From Rhizobium sp. TH135 (GTDB lineage Bacteria > Pseudomonadota > Alphaproteobacteria > Rhizobiales > Rhizobiaceae), in contig NZ_PKRP01000006.1 in assembly GCF_002855515.1 (NCBI RefSeq), forward strand, positions 124,001 through 188,000: a DNA stretch of 64,000 bases, in the 5' to 3' direction. Made by a program: the position numbers and the translations under genes. How positions within the stretch are numbered: the first letter of the stretch is position 1; each line of letters opens with the position of its first letter. This document shows positions 27,702-36,512 of this stretch, in pieces. The notes beneath the pieces were generated by a model that saw nothing but the letters and a program-made list of their open reading frames with translations, was not told the DNA's origin and ran no database searches.

Positions 27702-28868
27702 ATGACAGACCGTTTTACCATTCTCGACGCGCCGGAGGAGTTTCTTTCGGCACCGCTGCGCCTGACCGTGGATCTCTCGGCGATCGCCGAGAACTGGCGA
27801 GAGATGGCACGCCGCTCCGGCAAAGCGCGGGCTGCTGCCGTCGTCAAGGCGGATGCCTATGGTCTTGGCATCGAGGATGTTGGCCAGATGCTCTACCGGG
27901 CCGGTGCCCGCGACTTCTTCGTCGCCGTGCCGGCCGAAGGCGCGACACTCCGGCCTTATGCGCCCGAAGCCCGGATTTTCGTGCTGTCGGGCATCTGGCC
28001 CGGTCAGGAAGAGATCTTCTTCGAAAACGATCTGGTTCCCGTGATCGCATCGGAAGAGCAGCTTGCCTTCTGGATGGCTTTGCTCACCGAGCGCGGCCCC
28101 TACCCTTGCGCCCTGCATGTTGATACCGGCTTCAACCGTCTCGGCCTGCCAATGGCTGATGCGCTGGCGCTGACCGACGATGTTTCGCGTCCGGCAAGCC
28201 TTGATCCGGTACTTGTCATGAGCCACCTCGCCTGCGGCGATGATCCGTCTTCGCCGATGAACCGCCAACAACTCGAGAAATTCCGCAAGGTTAGCGCGGC
28301 TTTCGAAGGTGTTGATTCCAGTCTCTCGGCTTCGGCCGGTATCTTCCTCGGCTCCGACTACCACTTTGATCTGACCCGGCCGGGTATAGCGCTCTATGGG
28401 GGTGAAGCCGTAAACGGCGCAAAGAACCCCATGCAGCCGGTGGTCAAGGCCGAGGCCCGGATCCTGCAGATCCGCGAGTCCAAGGCGGGCGAAAGCGTTT
28501 CTTACGGCGCAACGCATGTGCTCGGCCGCGACAGCCGTCTCGCCGTAGCAAGCGTTGGGTATGCCGACGGCTATCTGCGCAATCTCTCCGGCTCCGGCAT
28601 TGCCTTGCGCGACACTGGTCTTACCGGCGCTCATGGCGTCATTGGCGGCAAGCGCATTCCAGTCGTCGGGCGGGTCACCATGGATCTCACCATCTTCGAC
28701 GTCACCGATCTGCCTGACAATGCGGGGCGTAGCGGCGATTACGTCGAACTTCTCGGCCCCTCGATGCCGCTCGACGACGTCGCCCGCGCCGCCGGCACGA
28801 TCGGCTATGAGATGCTGACGGGGCTGGGCCTGCGCTATGAGCGCATCTACCTCGAGGGGGAAGACTGA
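27702..28868 (+). CDS. alr: alanine racemase
   Basis: PLP enzyme that supplies D-alanine for peptidoglycan. 388 residues. PLP lysine in AAVVKADAYGLGIEDV near residue 49; the catalytic Tyr region GESVSYGATHVL; TGFNRLGLP; the phosphate-binding area near RPGIALYGG; and GRVTMDLTIFDVTD in the C-terminal beta domain. Complete and normal in length. In close relatives alr follows dnaB and precedes radA; here accessory modules sit on both sides. Confidence 0.97.
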   Translation: MTDRFTILDAPEEFLSAPLRLTVDLSAIAENWREMARRSGKARAAAVVKADAYGLGIEDVGQMLYRAGARDFFVAVPAEGATLRPYAPEARIFVLSGIWPGQEEIFFENDLVPVIASEEQLAFWMALLTERGPYPCALHVDTGFNRLGLPMADALALTDDVSRPASLDPVLVMSHLACGDDPSSPMNRQQLEKFRKVSAAFEGVDSSLSASAGIFLGSDYHFDLTRPGIALYGGEAVNGAKNPMQPVVKAEARILQIRESKAGESVSYGATHVLGRDSRLAVASVGYADGYLRNLSGSGIALRDTGLTGAHGVIGGKRIPVVGRVTMDLTIFDVTDLPDNAGRSGDYVELLGPSMPLDDVARAAGTIGYEMLTGLGLRYERIYLEGED

Positions 28869-28880
28869 GGTATGGTGCAA

Positions 28881-28912
28881 GCAGATTTGTTCTGCTATTG
28901 TTCCAGACAATG
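28881..28912 (+). promoter_or_regulatory. candidate ParD operator region
   Basis: In the 53-bp gap before parD: AGCAGA-N5-TCTGCT (28881-28897) followed at once by ATTGT-N5-ACAAT (28898-28912). TTGTTC is also directly repeated with an 11-bp period (28888, 28899). Antitoxin operators are usually paired repeats in exactly this position. Confidence 0.5.
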
Positions 28913-28921
28913 GAGCATCCA

Positions 28922-29209
28922 ATGACTGATGAACATCTCGCTCACTCGACTGTGCAGCTAGAGCTCGAACCAGACGAATCCGCATTCATCGAGCGGCAGG
29001 TGAGCAACGGCGCCTATGCTTCTGCGGAGGACATGCTCCGCGCGGGTCTGCGCCTGCTAGCCCAGAACGAGCGTCGAGAGCGGATTGCAGAACTTCGGTC
29101 GATGATCGATGAAGCCGACCGATCCGTACAAGCTGGGGACTTCAAGGAGTTTTCCAATTCGGGCGACCTCACTGCCTTCATCGTCGCCGAAGCGAAAGCA
29201 CGACGGTGA
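28922..29209 (+). CDS. parD: ParD-like antitoxin
   Basis: 95 residues. N-terminal ribbon-helix-helix (VQLELEPDESAFIERQVSNG, then SAEDMLRAGLRLL) for DNA binding and dimerisation; acidic, flexible C-terminal half (ELRSMIDEADRSVQAGDFKE) that would wrap the toxin. ATG 28922 has GGAG at correct spacing; the frame extends eight codons further up without a ribosome site. Overlaps parE by 4 bp (GTGA). Confidence 0.92.
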   Translation: MTDEHLAHSTVQLELEPDESAFIERQVSNGAYASAEDMLRAGLRLLAQNERRERIAELRSMIDEADRSVQAGDFKEFSNSGDLTAFIVAEAKARR

Positions 29210-29526
29210 ACAGCAGTTTCGGTCGACGCTATCGACTGTCGCGCCAAGCCGTCGAGGATCTGATCCAGATCTACAATTACTTCTATGAGCGAAGCCCTGT
29301 TGCGGCCGAGCGTTTCACCCGCGATATCGAGCAGAAGATCACGGACCTTGCAGAATCCAGATATCCCGGGGTCTCGCGTGACTGGCTGAAACCCGGCTTG
29401 CGCGCATTTCCCTATCGCCGTCGATGCATCTACTTCCGTATCGTCGCAGACACTCTGGTAGTCCTCCGTATCACGCATGGACGACAAGACATCACGCCCG
29501 ACACTTTCACCGAAAGCGATACGTAA
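29206..29526 (+). CDS. parE: ParE-family toxin
   Basis: 106 residues, RelE/ParE superfamily; family members inhibit gyrase, though the target here is not proven. YRLSRQAVEDLIQIYNYFYE, SRYPGVSRDWLKPGLRAFPY, and the strand CIYFRIVADTLVVLRITHGRQD, which is the ParE core ending. GTG start inside the parD stop. The stop lies only 3 bp before the radA ATG, so radA is probably on the same transcript. Confidence 0.92.
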   Translation: MNSSFGRRYRLSRQAVEDLIQIYNYFYERSPVAAERFTRDIEQKITDLAESRYPGVSRDWLKPGLRAFPYRRRCIYFRIVADTLVVLRITHGRQDITPDTFTESDT

Positions 29527-29529
29527 TTC

Positions 29530-30933
29530 ATGGCCAAAGCCAAGACCCAATTCATCTGCCAGAACTGCGGCACGGTGCATTCCCGCTGGGCGGGCAAATG
29601 TGACGGATGCGGCGAATGGAATACCATCGTCGAGGAAGATCCCATGGGCGGGATCGGCTCCGGCCCCGGCAAGGCACCGAAGAAGGGCCGGCCCGTCACG
29701 CTCACCTCGCTGTCCGGCGAGATCGAGGAAGCACCGCGCATACCGACCGGCATGGACGAACTCGACCGTGCCACCGGCGGCGGTTTCGTGCGCGGCTCGG
29801 CGGTTCTCATCGGCGGTGATCCCGGCATCGGCAAGTCGACACTGCTGATGCAGGCGGCAGCAGCCCTGTCGCGGCGCGGCCATCGCGTCATCTATGTCTC
29901 GGGCGAAGAGGCAGTCGCGCAGGTTCGGCTCAGGGCACAGCGTCTTGGTGCTGCCGATACCGACGTGTTGCTCGCCGCCGAAACCAATGTCGAGGACATC
30001 CTTGCCACGGTTTCCGAGGGCAAGCGGCCAGATCTCGTCATCATCGATTCGATCCAGACGCTGTGGAGCGACACGGCCGACAGTGCGCCGGGAACCGTGA
30101 CCCAGGTGCGCACCGGCGTGCAGGCGATGATCCGCTATGCCAAGCAGACCGGGGCGACCATGGTGCTGGTCGGCCATGTCACCAAGGAAGGCCAGATTGC
30201 CGGTCCCCGCGTCGTCGAGCACATGGTCGATGCCGTCCTATATTTCGAGGGCGATCGCGGCCATCACTACCGCATCCTGCGCACGGTGAAGAACCGCTTC
30301 GGACCGACGGACGAGATCGGTGTCTTCGAAATGTCCGACAAGGGTCTGCGTGAAGTCGCCAACCCTTCCGAGCTCTTTCTCGGCGAGCGCAACGAGAAAG
30401 CCCCCGGTGCCGCCGTCTTCGCCGGCATGGAAGGCACGCGCCCCGTGCTCGTCGAAGTCCAGGCGCTGGTGGCTGCGACCTCGCTCGGCACACCCCGTCG
30501 TGCCGTGGTCGGCTGGGATTCCTCACGCCTCGCCATGATTTTGGCGGTATTGGAGGCGCATTGCGGTGTGCGGCTTGGGCAGCATGACGTCTATCTGAAC
30601 GTCGCCGGCGGCTACCGGATCAGTGAACCGGCAGCCGACATGGCGATTGCTTCGGCTCTGGTTTCATCGCTGGCCGGTCTTGCCCTTCCGGCCGATTGCG
30701 TCTATTTCGGCGAAGTCAGCCTGTCAGGGGCGGTGAGGCCGGTGGCCCACACGGCCCAGAGGCTGAAAGAGGCGGAAAAGCTTGGTTTCTCCGCCGCGGT
30801 CTTGCCGGCTGCCTCGCCGGACCTTCCCAAAGGTTCGAAGGGCAAATGGAGGGAAGTGGACAGCCTTCCCGATCTCGTGGCGCGGATCGCCGGTTCCCGG
30901 CTGAAAGCCCCCACGGATCAGGAGGACGGTTGA
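29530..30933 (+). CDS. radA: DNA repair protein RadA
   Basis: RecA-like branch-migration ATPase in recombination. 467 residues: N-terminal zinc finger (CQNCGTVHSRWAGKCDGCGEW, four Cys), Walker A GGDPGIGKSTLLMQAA, the RadA-specific KNRFGPTDEIGVFEM motif, and a C-terminal Lon-like S16 domain (GGYRISEPAADMAIASALVS). No strong ribosome site precedes the ATG; translation may depend on coupling to parE 3 bp upstream. Normal length. Confidence 0.97.
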   Translation: MAKAKTQFICQNCGTVHSRWAGKCDGCGEWNTIVEEDPMGGIGSGPGKAPKKGRPVTLTSLSGEIEEAPRIPTGMDELDRATGGGFVRGSAVLIGGDPGIGKSTLLMQAAAALSRRGHRVIYVSGEEAVAQVRLRAQRLGAADTDVLLAAETNVEDILATVSEGKRPDLVIIDSIQTLWSDTADSAPGTVTQVRTGVQAMIRYAKQTGATMVLVGHVTKEGQIAGPRVVEHMVDAVLYFEGDRGHHYRILRTVKNRFGPTDEIGVFEMSDKGLREVANPSELFLGERNEKAPGAAVFAGMEGTRPVLVEVQALVAATSLGTPRRAVVGWDSSRLAMILAVLEAHCGVRLGQHDVYLNVAGGYRISEPAADMAIASALVSSLAGLALPADCVYFGEVSLSGAVRPVAHTAQRLKEAEKLGFSAAVLPAASPDLPKGSKGKWREVDSLPDLVARIAGSRLKAPTDQEDG

Positions 30934-31022
30934 TCCGGTCCGACGCGTGTGATCCACGCGTTCCGGCGGTATCGCGGTGACATCAATGCCGGCTTTTGCC
31001 GGTGGCCCTGGAGTTGGAATTT

Positions 31023-31634
31023 ATGCCCATCACAATTTTCGACGGTATCGTCATCGGCGTCGTCCTGTTTTCAGCGGTGCTGGCGATGGTGCGCGGCTTT
31101 TCGCGTGAAGTGCTCTCCATCGCAAGCTGGGCAGGCTCCGTCGCGGCCGCCTATTACCTCTATCCGCTGCTCGTCCCCTATCTGATGAACTATACCAGCG
31201 ACGAGCGCATCGCGCTTGCCGGCTCGGCGGGCATCATCTTCCTGATCGCCCTGATCATCATCTCCTTCATCACCTCGCGCATCGCCGATTTCATCATCGA
31301 CAGCCGCATCGGCGCGCTCGACCGGACGCTCGGCTTCCTGTTCGGTGCTGCCCGCGGCCTGCTTCTCCTCGTCGTCGCCGTCGCCTTCTGGAACTGGCTG
31401 ATCGATTTCCGCCAGCGTCCCGACTGGGTCAACGAATCCAAGTCGAAGCCCTTCCTCGATTCGCTGGTTCTCAAGCTGGAAGCCGTATTGCCTGAGGATA
31501 TCGAGCCGCAGATCCGTGAACGCATCCTTGGCCGCGAAGATACCGAAGCCGGAACTGCTGGCGAAACGGCACCTGCCGAGCAGGCGCCCGCCGACCAAGC
31601 CCCGGCCGAACAGGCTCCGGCCCCGAGCAACTGA
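31023..31634 (+). CDS. cvpA: CvpA family protein
   Basis: Inner-membrane protein linked to colicin V production and envelope stress in enterics; the exact function is unknown. 203 residues from MPITIFDGIVIGVV, with four TM helices to about residue 125 (FSAVLAMVRGFSREVLSI, IIFLIALIIISFITSRIADF, LGFLFGAARGLLLLVVAVAF). The tail is Ala/Pro/Glu-rich with repeated APAEQ/APADQ. The family commonly precedes purF, as here (125 bp). Confidence 0.94.
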   Translation: MPITIFDGIVIGVVLFSAVLAMVRGFSREVLSIASWAGSVAAAYYLYPLLVPYLMNYTSDERIALAGSAGIIFLIALIIISFITSRIADFIIDSRIGALDRTLGFLFGAARGLLLLVVAVAFWNWLIDFRQRPDWVNESKSKPFLDSLVLKLEAVLPEDIEPQIRERILGREDTEAGTAGETAPAEQAPADQAPAEQAPAPSN

Positions 31635-31678
31635 TCGTTTCGCGGCGAACAGCCGCGCGACCTTACGACAAGACAGAC

Positions 31679-31705
31679 GCCGCCGGATCGGGACAGACCG
31701 GCGGC
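31679..31705 (+). terminator. stem-loop between cvpA and purF
   Basis: GCCGCCGG and CCGGCGGC form a perfect 8-bp stem with an 11-nt loop, followed by TTCCCTGTTC. A weak terminator or a purF leader structure. Confidence 0.45.
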
Positions 31706-31759
31706 TTCCCTGTTCAAAGCATACCACCCGCGTCTGTCCCCGGAGCAAAGGCCCTCGCC

Positions 31760-33250
31760 ATGAAGCAGATCAGCCCTTCTTACGTCGTCTATGGCAATCA
31801 GGACGACAAGTTCCATGAAGAATGCGGCGTGTTTGGTATCCTCGGCCATCCGGATGCGGCAACGCTGACGGCGCTCGGCCTGCATGCACTCCAGCATCGC
31901 GGCCAGGAAGCCGCCGGTATCGTCTCCTTTGACGGGCGGCAGTTCTACACCGAAAAGCATATGGGTCTGGTCGGTGACCATTATACGAACCCCGTCACCC
32001 TGGCGAAGCTGCCCGGGCCTCAGGCCATCGGCCACACGCGCTACTCGACAACCGGGGAAGTCGCGCTTCGCAACGTGCAGCCGCTGTTTGCCGAACTGGA
32101 AGAAGGCGGCATCGCCATTGCCCATAACGGCAACTTCACCAACGGGCTGACACTCCGCCGCCAGATCATCGCCACCGGCGCGATCTGCCAGTCGACCTCG
32201 GATACCGAAGTCGTGCTGCATCTCATCGCCCGTTCGCGCCACGCCTCGACCACCGACCGTTTCATCGACGCCATCCGCCAGATGGAAGGCGGCTACGCGA
32301 TGATCGCGCTCACGCGCACCAAGCTGATTGCCGCCCGCGATCCGATCGGCATCCGGCCGCTCGTGATGGGCGATCTCGACGGCAAGCCGATCTTCTGTTC
32401 GGAGACCTGTGCGCTCGACATCATCGGCGCCAAGTTCGTGCGCGATGTGAAGAACGGTGAAGTGATCATCTGCGAAACGCAGCCTGATGGCTCTGTCACC
32501 ATCGAATCCCGCATGCCGGCGCGTCCGCAGCCGGAGCGCGTTTGCCTGTTCGAATACGTCTATTTCGCCCGTCCCGATTCGGTCGTCGCCGGCCGCAACG
32601 TCTACACGACCCGCAAAAATGCCGGCATGAACCTCGCGCTTGAAGCGCCTGTCGAAGCCGATGTCGTCGTGCCGGTTCCGGATGGCGGCACGCCGGCGGC
32701 CCTCGGCTATGCCCAGCAGAGCGGCATTCCCTTCGAATACGGCATCATCCGCAACCATTATGTCGGTCGTACCTTCATCGAGCCGACCCAGCAGATCCGC
32801 GCTTTCGGCGTCAAGCTGAAGCATTCGGCCAACCGGGCGATGATCGAGGGCAAGCGCGTCGTGCTGGTCGACGATTCCATCGTACGCGGCACGACTTCGC
32901 TGAAGATCGTCCAGATGATCCGCGATGCCGGCGCCAAGGAAGTGCATATCCGTGTCGCCTCCCCGATGATCTTCCATCCCGACTTCTACGGCATCGACAC
33001 GCCGGACGCTGAAAAGCTGCTCGCCAACCAGTATCTCGGCATCGAGGCCATGGCGAAGTATATCGGCGCGGACTCGCTCGCCTTCCTGTCGATCGACGGC
33101 CTTTACAAGGCGGTCGGCGGCAAGCCGCGCGATCCTGCCAATCCGCAGTTCACCGACCACTATTTCACCGGCGACTATCCGACGCGCCTCGTCGACAAGG
33201 AAAGCGAGAAGCCGGGCCGCAAGGAAAGCATGCTCGCCGCCAACGGCTGA
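31760..33250 (+). CDS. purF: amidophosphoribosyltransferase
   Basis: First committed step of purine synthesis: PRPP plus glutamine to phosphoribosylamine. 496 residues. A short propeptide precedes the N-terminal nucleophile Cys22 in HEECGVFGI. Glutaminase domain with LQHRGQEAAGI, GHTRYSTTG and HNGNFTNG; phosphoribosyltransferase domain with the PRPP loop VVLVDDSIVRGTTS near residue 373. The extended propeptide implies maturation by removal of about 21 residues. A conserved neighbour of cvpA. Confidence 0.98.
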   Translation: MKQISPSYVVYGNQDDKFHEECGVFGILGHPDAATLTALGLHALQHRGQEAAGIVSFDGRQFYTEKHMGLVGDHYTNPVTLAKLPGPQAIGHTRYSTTGEVALRNVQPLFAELEEGGIAIAHNGNFTNGLTLRRQIIATGAICQSTSDTEVVLHLIARSRHASTTDRFIDAIRQMEGGYAMIALTRTKLIAARDPIGIRPLVMGDLDGKPIFCSETCALDIIGAKFVRDVKNGEVIICETQPDGSVTIESRMPARPQPERVCLFEYVYFARPDSVVAGRNVYTTRKNAGMNLALEAPVEADVVVPVPDGGTPAALGYAQQSGIPFEYGIIRNHYVGRTFIEPTQQIRAFGVKLKHSANRAMIEGKRVVLVDDSIVRGTTSLKIVQMIRDAGAKEVHIRVASPMIFHPDFYGIDTPDAEKLLANQYLGIEAMAKYIGADSLAFLSIDGLYKAVGGKPRDPANPQFTDHYFTGDYPTRLVDKESEKPGRKESMLAANG

Positions 33251-33285
33251 GCCACACGACCACTGGGCATCTGACAGGATTTTCT

Positions 33286-34026
33286 ATGACCATCGACCTC
33301 AAGGGCCGGATTGCGCTCGTTACCGGCGCCTCGCGCGGCATCGGCTATTTCACCGCGATCGAACTGGCCAAGGCCGGCGCTCACGTGATTGCCTGTGCCC
33401 GCACGGTAGGCGGCCTGGAAGAGCTGGACGACGCCATCAAGGCGGTCGGCGGCACGGCAACGCTGGTGCCCTTCGACCTCTCGGACATGGCAGCAATCGA
33501 CCAGCTCGGCGGTCACATCTTCGAGCGCTGGGGCAAGCTCGACATCGCGGTCCTGAATGCCGGCGTGCTTGGCGTCATCTCGCCGATCGGCCATGTCGAG
33601 GCGAAGGTCTTCGACAAGGTCATGACGATCAACGTCACCGCCACATGGCGGCTGATCCGCTCGCTGGAGCCGTTGCTGGTCAAATCCGACCAGGGCCGTG
33701 CGCTGATCCTGTCGTCGGGTGCCGCCCACAAGTGCCGCCCGTTCTGGGGCCCCTACTCCGCCTCCAAGGCCGCCGTCGAGGCGCTCGCCCGCACCTGGGC
33801 CGCCGAGACCCAGCGCCTGCCGCTGCGCGTTCTCTCAGTCGATCCGGGCGCCACCCGCACCGCCATGCGCGCCCAGGCCATGCCGGGGGAAGATCCCGCG
33901 ACCCTGCCGCATCCCTCCGAAGTCGCTGCCAAGCTCCTGCCGCTCGTCGGCCCGGACCAGACGGAAACCGGCAAGCTTTACCAGCTGCGTGAAGGCAAGA
34001 TCGTCGACTACCGGATGCCAGAGTAG
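33286..34026 (+). CDS. SDR family oxidoreductase
   Basis: Short-chain dehydrogenase of 246 residues, 35 bp after purF. Cofactor motif VTGASRGIGYFTAIEL, LNAGVLG in place of the usual NNAG, a Ser in ILSSGAAHKC and catalytic Y-x3-K in GPYSASKAAVEAL. An SDR in this place after purF is common in Rhizobiales; the substrate is unknown. Possibly co-transcribed with purF. Confidence 0.93.
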   Translation: MTIDLKGRIALVTGASRGIGYFTAIELAKAGAHVIACARTVGGLEELDDAIKAVGGTATLVPFDLSDMAAIDQLGGHIFERWGKLDIAVLNAGVLGVISPIGHVEAKVFDKVMTINVTATWRLIRSLEPLLVKSDQGRALILSSGAAHKCRPFWGPYSASKAAVEALARTWAAETQRLPLRVLSVDPGATRTAMRAQAMPGEDPATLPHPSEVAAKLLPLVGPDQTETGKLYQLREGKIVDYRMPE

Positions 34027-34079
34027 GGCCTGCAGGATCGTGCCTGCGGCCTGATCGTCGCCAATTGTCAGGACTGAGC

Positions 34080-34958
34080 ATGACCCCCAGAGACTTTGCC
34101 GCCTATGCCTATCTGTCTCTGGCCTGGGGCCTCTCCTTCCTGTTGTTGCTGCATGTGGTCGATGCCTTCGGCTGGATCGGCGCCGTGACCTTTCGATGCT
34201 TCATCGCAGGCGCCTTGCTCTACGCGATTGCGCGGCTGATGCGGCGCAGGCTGGATTTCAGCGCCGGCTGGCTACCCTTCACGATGGTCGGGGCCACGAC
34301 CGTGGCTGGGCAACTGATCGGGTTGTCCTATGCGACACCGCTGATCGGCACCGCCATGGCTGCGATCTTCGTTGCCTCTATCCCGCTTTTCTCCATGGTC
34401 ATCGCACAGGTCTGGGGTCTGGAGCGGATCACGCAGGCGCGTGTTGTCGGTCTGGTGCTCGGCACAATCGGCATCATGATGCTGGTCGGCTTTCCGGCCG
34501 TGCCTGTCACCGGCGCCTTCCTGCTCGGTTGCTTCGCCATGATCGGCTCGACCTTCTCCGCAGCCTTCGGCAGCAATTATGCGAGCCGATATCTCTCTGA
34601 CACGGGACCATGGGAAGTCACCACCGGTTCCTTCATCGCTGGCGGCATCCTGACGCTACCGCTTCTGTGGTTCGTGCCGGTGCCAGGCACGCCTGCCGCC
34701 ATCGATTACGTCTATCTGCTGGCTCTTGCCGCCTTAATGAGCGCCCTCACCTATGTGCTCTATTTCGGCCTTGTCAAAAGCATCGGGGCAACCGCTGCGA
34801 TCAGCGTGGAATTTGCCGTGACGGTGGTGGCGGTTCTGGTGGGTGGCCTAGTGCTCGACGAACCGCTGACCATGCTTCAGCTCTGCGGCGGAGCCGTGAT
34901 CATCATCGGATGTGCGCTGGTGCTCGGGCTCGTTCGCCTGCCGCGGGCTGCCGCCTGA
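34080..34958 (+). CDS. EamA/DMT-family transporter
   Basis: Inner-membrane exporter-like protein of the drug/metabolite superfamily, 292 residues, ten TM helices in two EamA halves (WGLSFLLLLHVVDAFGWIGA; second half starting TFSAAFGSNYASRYL). ATG 34080 has AGGA upstream; an in-frame TTG at 34065 is less convincing. Its TGA is immediately followed by the reverse-complement stop of the GGDEF gene (TGATCA), a zero-gap convergent pair. Substrate unknown. Confidence 0.93.
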   Translation: MTPRDFAAYAYLSLAWGLSFLLLLHVVDAFGWIGAVTFRCFIAGALLYAIARLMRRRLDFSAGWLPFTMVGATTVAGQLIGLSYATPLIGTAMAAIFVASIPLFSMVIAQVWGLERITQARVVGLVLGTIGIMMLVGFPAVPVTGAFLLGCFAMIGSTFSAAFGSNYASRYLSDTGPWEVTTGSFIAGGILTLPLLWFVPVPGTPAAIDYVYLLALAALMSALTYVLYFGLVKSIGATAAISVEFAVTVVAVLVGGLVLDEPLTMLQLCGGAVIIIGCALVLGLVRLPRAAA

Positions 34959-36212
34959 TCAGTTGCTGCGGCGGCGGATGCGGGCGAGCGAACGACGAGG
35001 CGCGCCGACAGCGAGCGCCAGTGTCTCGACTGTTTCGTTGAGCAGGACCGTCGGCTCATAGAGACGGACGCAGTTTCGACCATCCGCCTTCGCCCGATAG
35101 AGAGCGGCGTCCGCGCCAGCGAGCAGCGTGTCGAGGTCCATGCCCCGTGCATTGGCCTCGCTGACGCCGATGCTCACGGTGACATGCAGGGCAGATGGCC
35201 CGGCGATGATCATGTCGGCGACGGCGAGACGCAGATTTTCCGCCACAGCAACGGCCTTTTGGGCACTCATGCGCGGCATGAGACAGCCGAACTCTTCGCC
35301 CCCGATGCGTGCAAAGAGCCAGCCCTTCGGCATGCGCTGTTCGATGGCGCGGGAGAAGCCGAGCAGAACCTGATCGCCCGCGGCATGTCCGTAGGTGTCG
35401 TTGACCGCCTTGAAGTGATCGATGTCGAGCAGCAGCAGGCTCGCACCGCCCTCCTCCTGCTGCAGGACCTGATTGGCCTGCGTGACAAAGGTGCGTCGGT
35501 TGGCGAGATTGGTCAGCGGATCCCGTTCCGATGCCAGGCGGTAGCGATGCTCGTCACGTTCTTTCGCCAGCATCAGCAGGGCAACCAGCGACAGCACGAT
35601 CATCATGGAATTTGCTAGAACGACAAAGGCAAACCAGGGCGCGGTGGACCCATCGGCGGCGTAAGCCGGACCAACGAAAATGGAAAGCGGAGCCGGTGCC
35701 AGCCACACCGCGCCGCGAATGACATTGGCGAGTGCCGCGAGCGACCTTGACGGCAGGGGTTCCGACTTGGCCTTGCGCATCATTTCGCGCGCTGTGAGGA
35801 AGCAGTAGGCCGCCACCAGGAAGCCGAGCACGCAGGTCCGGACAGTGATCGACTGATGAAGGATGGGCATGAACCAGAGAACAGCCCAGATGACCAGGCC
35901 AACCGATGCCTTGAGGATGGACACGCGTCCGCCTTCAAAGGCGACCACCGCCTGCCAGTAGAAACCGACGGCAAGCACGCCGAGGCCCAGACCAAGACCG
36001 GAGGACAAGATGAGAGGCAGTGTTTCGCGCGCGGAATGCAGCAGCATGGCGGCACAGGCAGCCACGCCTGCGGCCACCAGCAACGGCATGATCCGGCTGC
36101 CGCGATTGCGAAACCACATGAATATTGTCACGACCGTCGAGATCAGTGTGATCAACGCGTGCACAATCATGATGGTAGGCAGATGCAGGCTGTGGTCCAT
36201 GCCGAAGATCAT
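34959..36212 (-). CDS. membrane-bound diguanylate cyclase (GGDEF)
   Basis: Makes cyclic di-GMP. 417 residues: six to seven TM helices as an N-terminal sensor region (IVHALITLISTVVTIFMWF to MIVLSLVALLMLA), then a GGDEF domain from RDPLTNLANRRTF. Active-site motif IGGEEF is intact and LLLLDIDHFKAVNDTYGH is canonical. The R-x-x-D inhibitory site before the motif is absent (PKGW there), so product inhibition at that site is not expected. The start is ATG 36212 or 36200; neither has an ideal ribosome site. Confidence 0.93.
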   Translation of the reverse strand: MIFGMDHSLHLPTIMIVHALITLISTVVTIFMWFRNRGSRIMPLLVAAGVAACAAMLLHSARETLPLILSSGLGLGLGVLAVGFYWQAVVAFEGGRVSILKASVGLVIWAVLWFMPILHQSITVRTCVLGFLVAAYCFLTAREMMRKAKSEPLPSRSLAALANVIRGAVWLAPAPLSIFVGPAYAADGSTAPWFAFVVLANSMMIVLSLVALLMLAKERDEHRYRLASERDPLTNLANRRTFVTQANQVLQQEEGGASLLLLDIDHFKAVNDTYGHAAGDQVLLGFSRAIEQRMPKGWLFARIGGEEFGCLMPRMSAQKAVAVAENLRLAVADMIIAGPSALHVTVSIGVSEANARGMDLDTLLAGADAALYRAKADGRNCVRLYEPTVLLNETVETLALAVGAPRRSLARIRRRSN

Positions 36213-36512
36213 CTCCGAGGGCGGGGGAAAGCCTCACTAGAATTGGGGGAGTTATCTTGAAAAAGACTTAACCCGAAGAGTGACTATCCACAGTTGCCAC
36301 CTGACGTGTGACCTGTTTCGGGACGATGGCATGTGCCCTTGACCAAAATCGCGACGCGCGCCATAACAGCGCCCATGAAAACGAGCCTCTGCATCATTTG
36401 CGGGACCATTATTCGCTAGCGCTTCGCTGGCCTGGCCGTTTTCGTCTCCTGCATAGCCCCAGATGACAAACGACCCGGTCCAGCCGGGTACCATTCGTTC
36501 TGGGAGTTTCTC
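36213..36512. other. divergent gap between the GGDEF gene and cysS
   Basis: 300 bp holding the 5' ends of both divergent genes. GGGAG before the cysS ATG is a good ribosome site. I see no clear riboswitch, T-box, tRNA or coding frame in it; a moderately AT-rich stretch around 36240-36300 probably contains the promoters. Confidence 0.5.

Noticed and set aside
26754-28985. A single 743-codon minus-strand frame
   Set aside because: Only the 3' part (to 27617) encodes the AraC protein; the remainder is antisense to alr and lacks any domain signature.
31190-33160. Long minus-strand frame opposite cvpA/purF
   Set aside because: PurF on the plus strand has all catalytic motifs; the antisense frame is a by-product of high GC3 coding and has Arg/Asp/Gly-rich composition.
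36213-36512. Possible T-box or other riboswitch before cysS
   Set aside because: T-boxes are not expected in this group and no specifier/antiterminator structure is visible.
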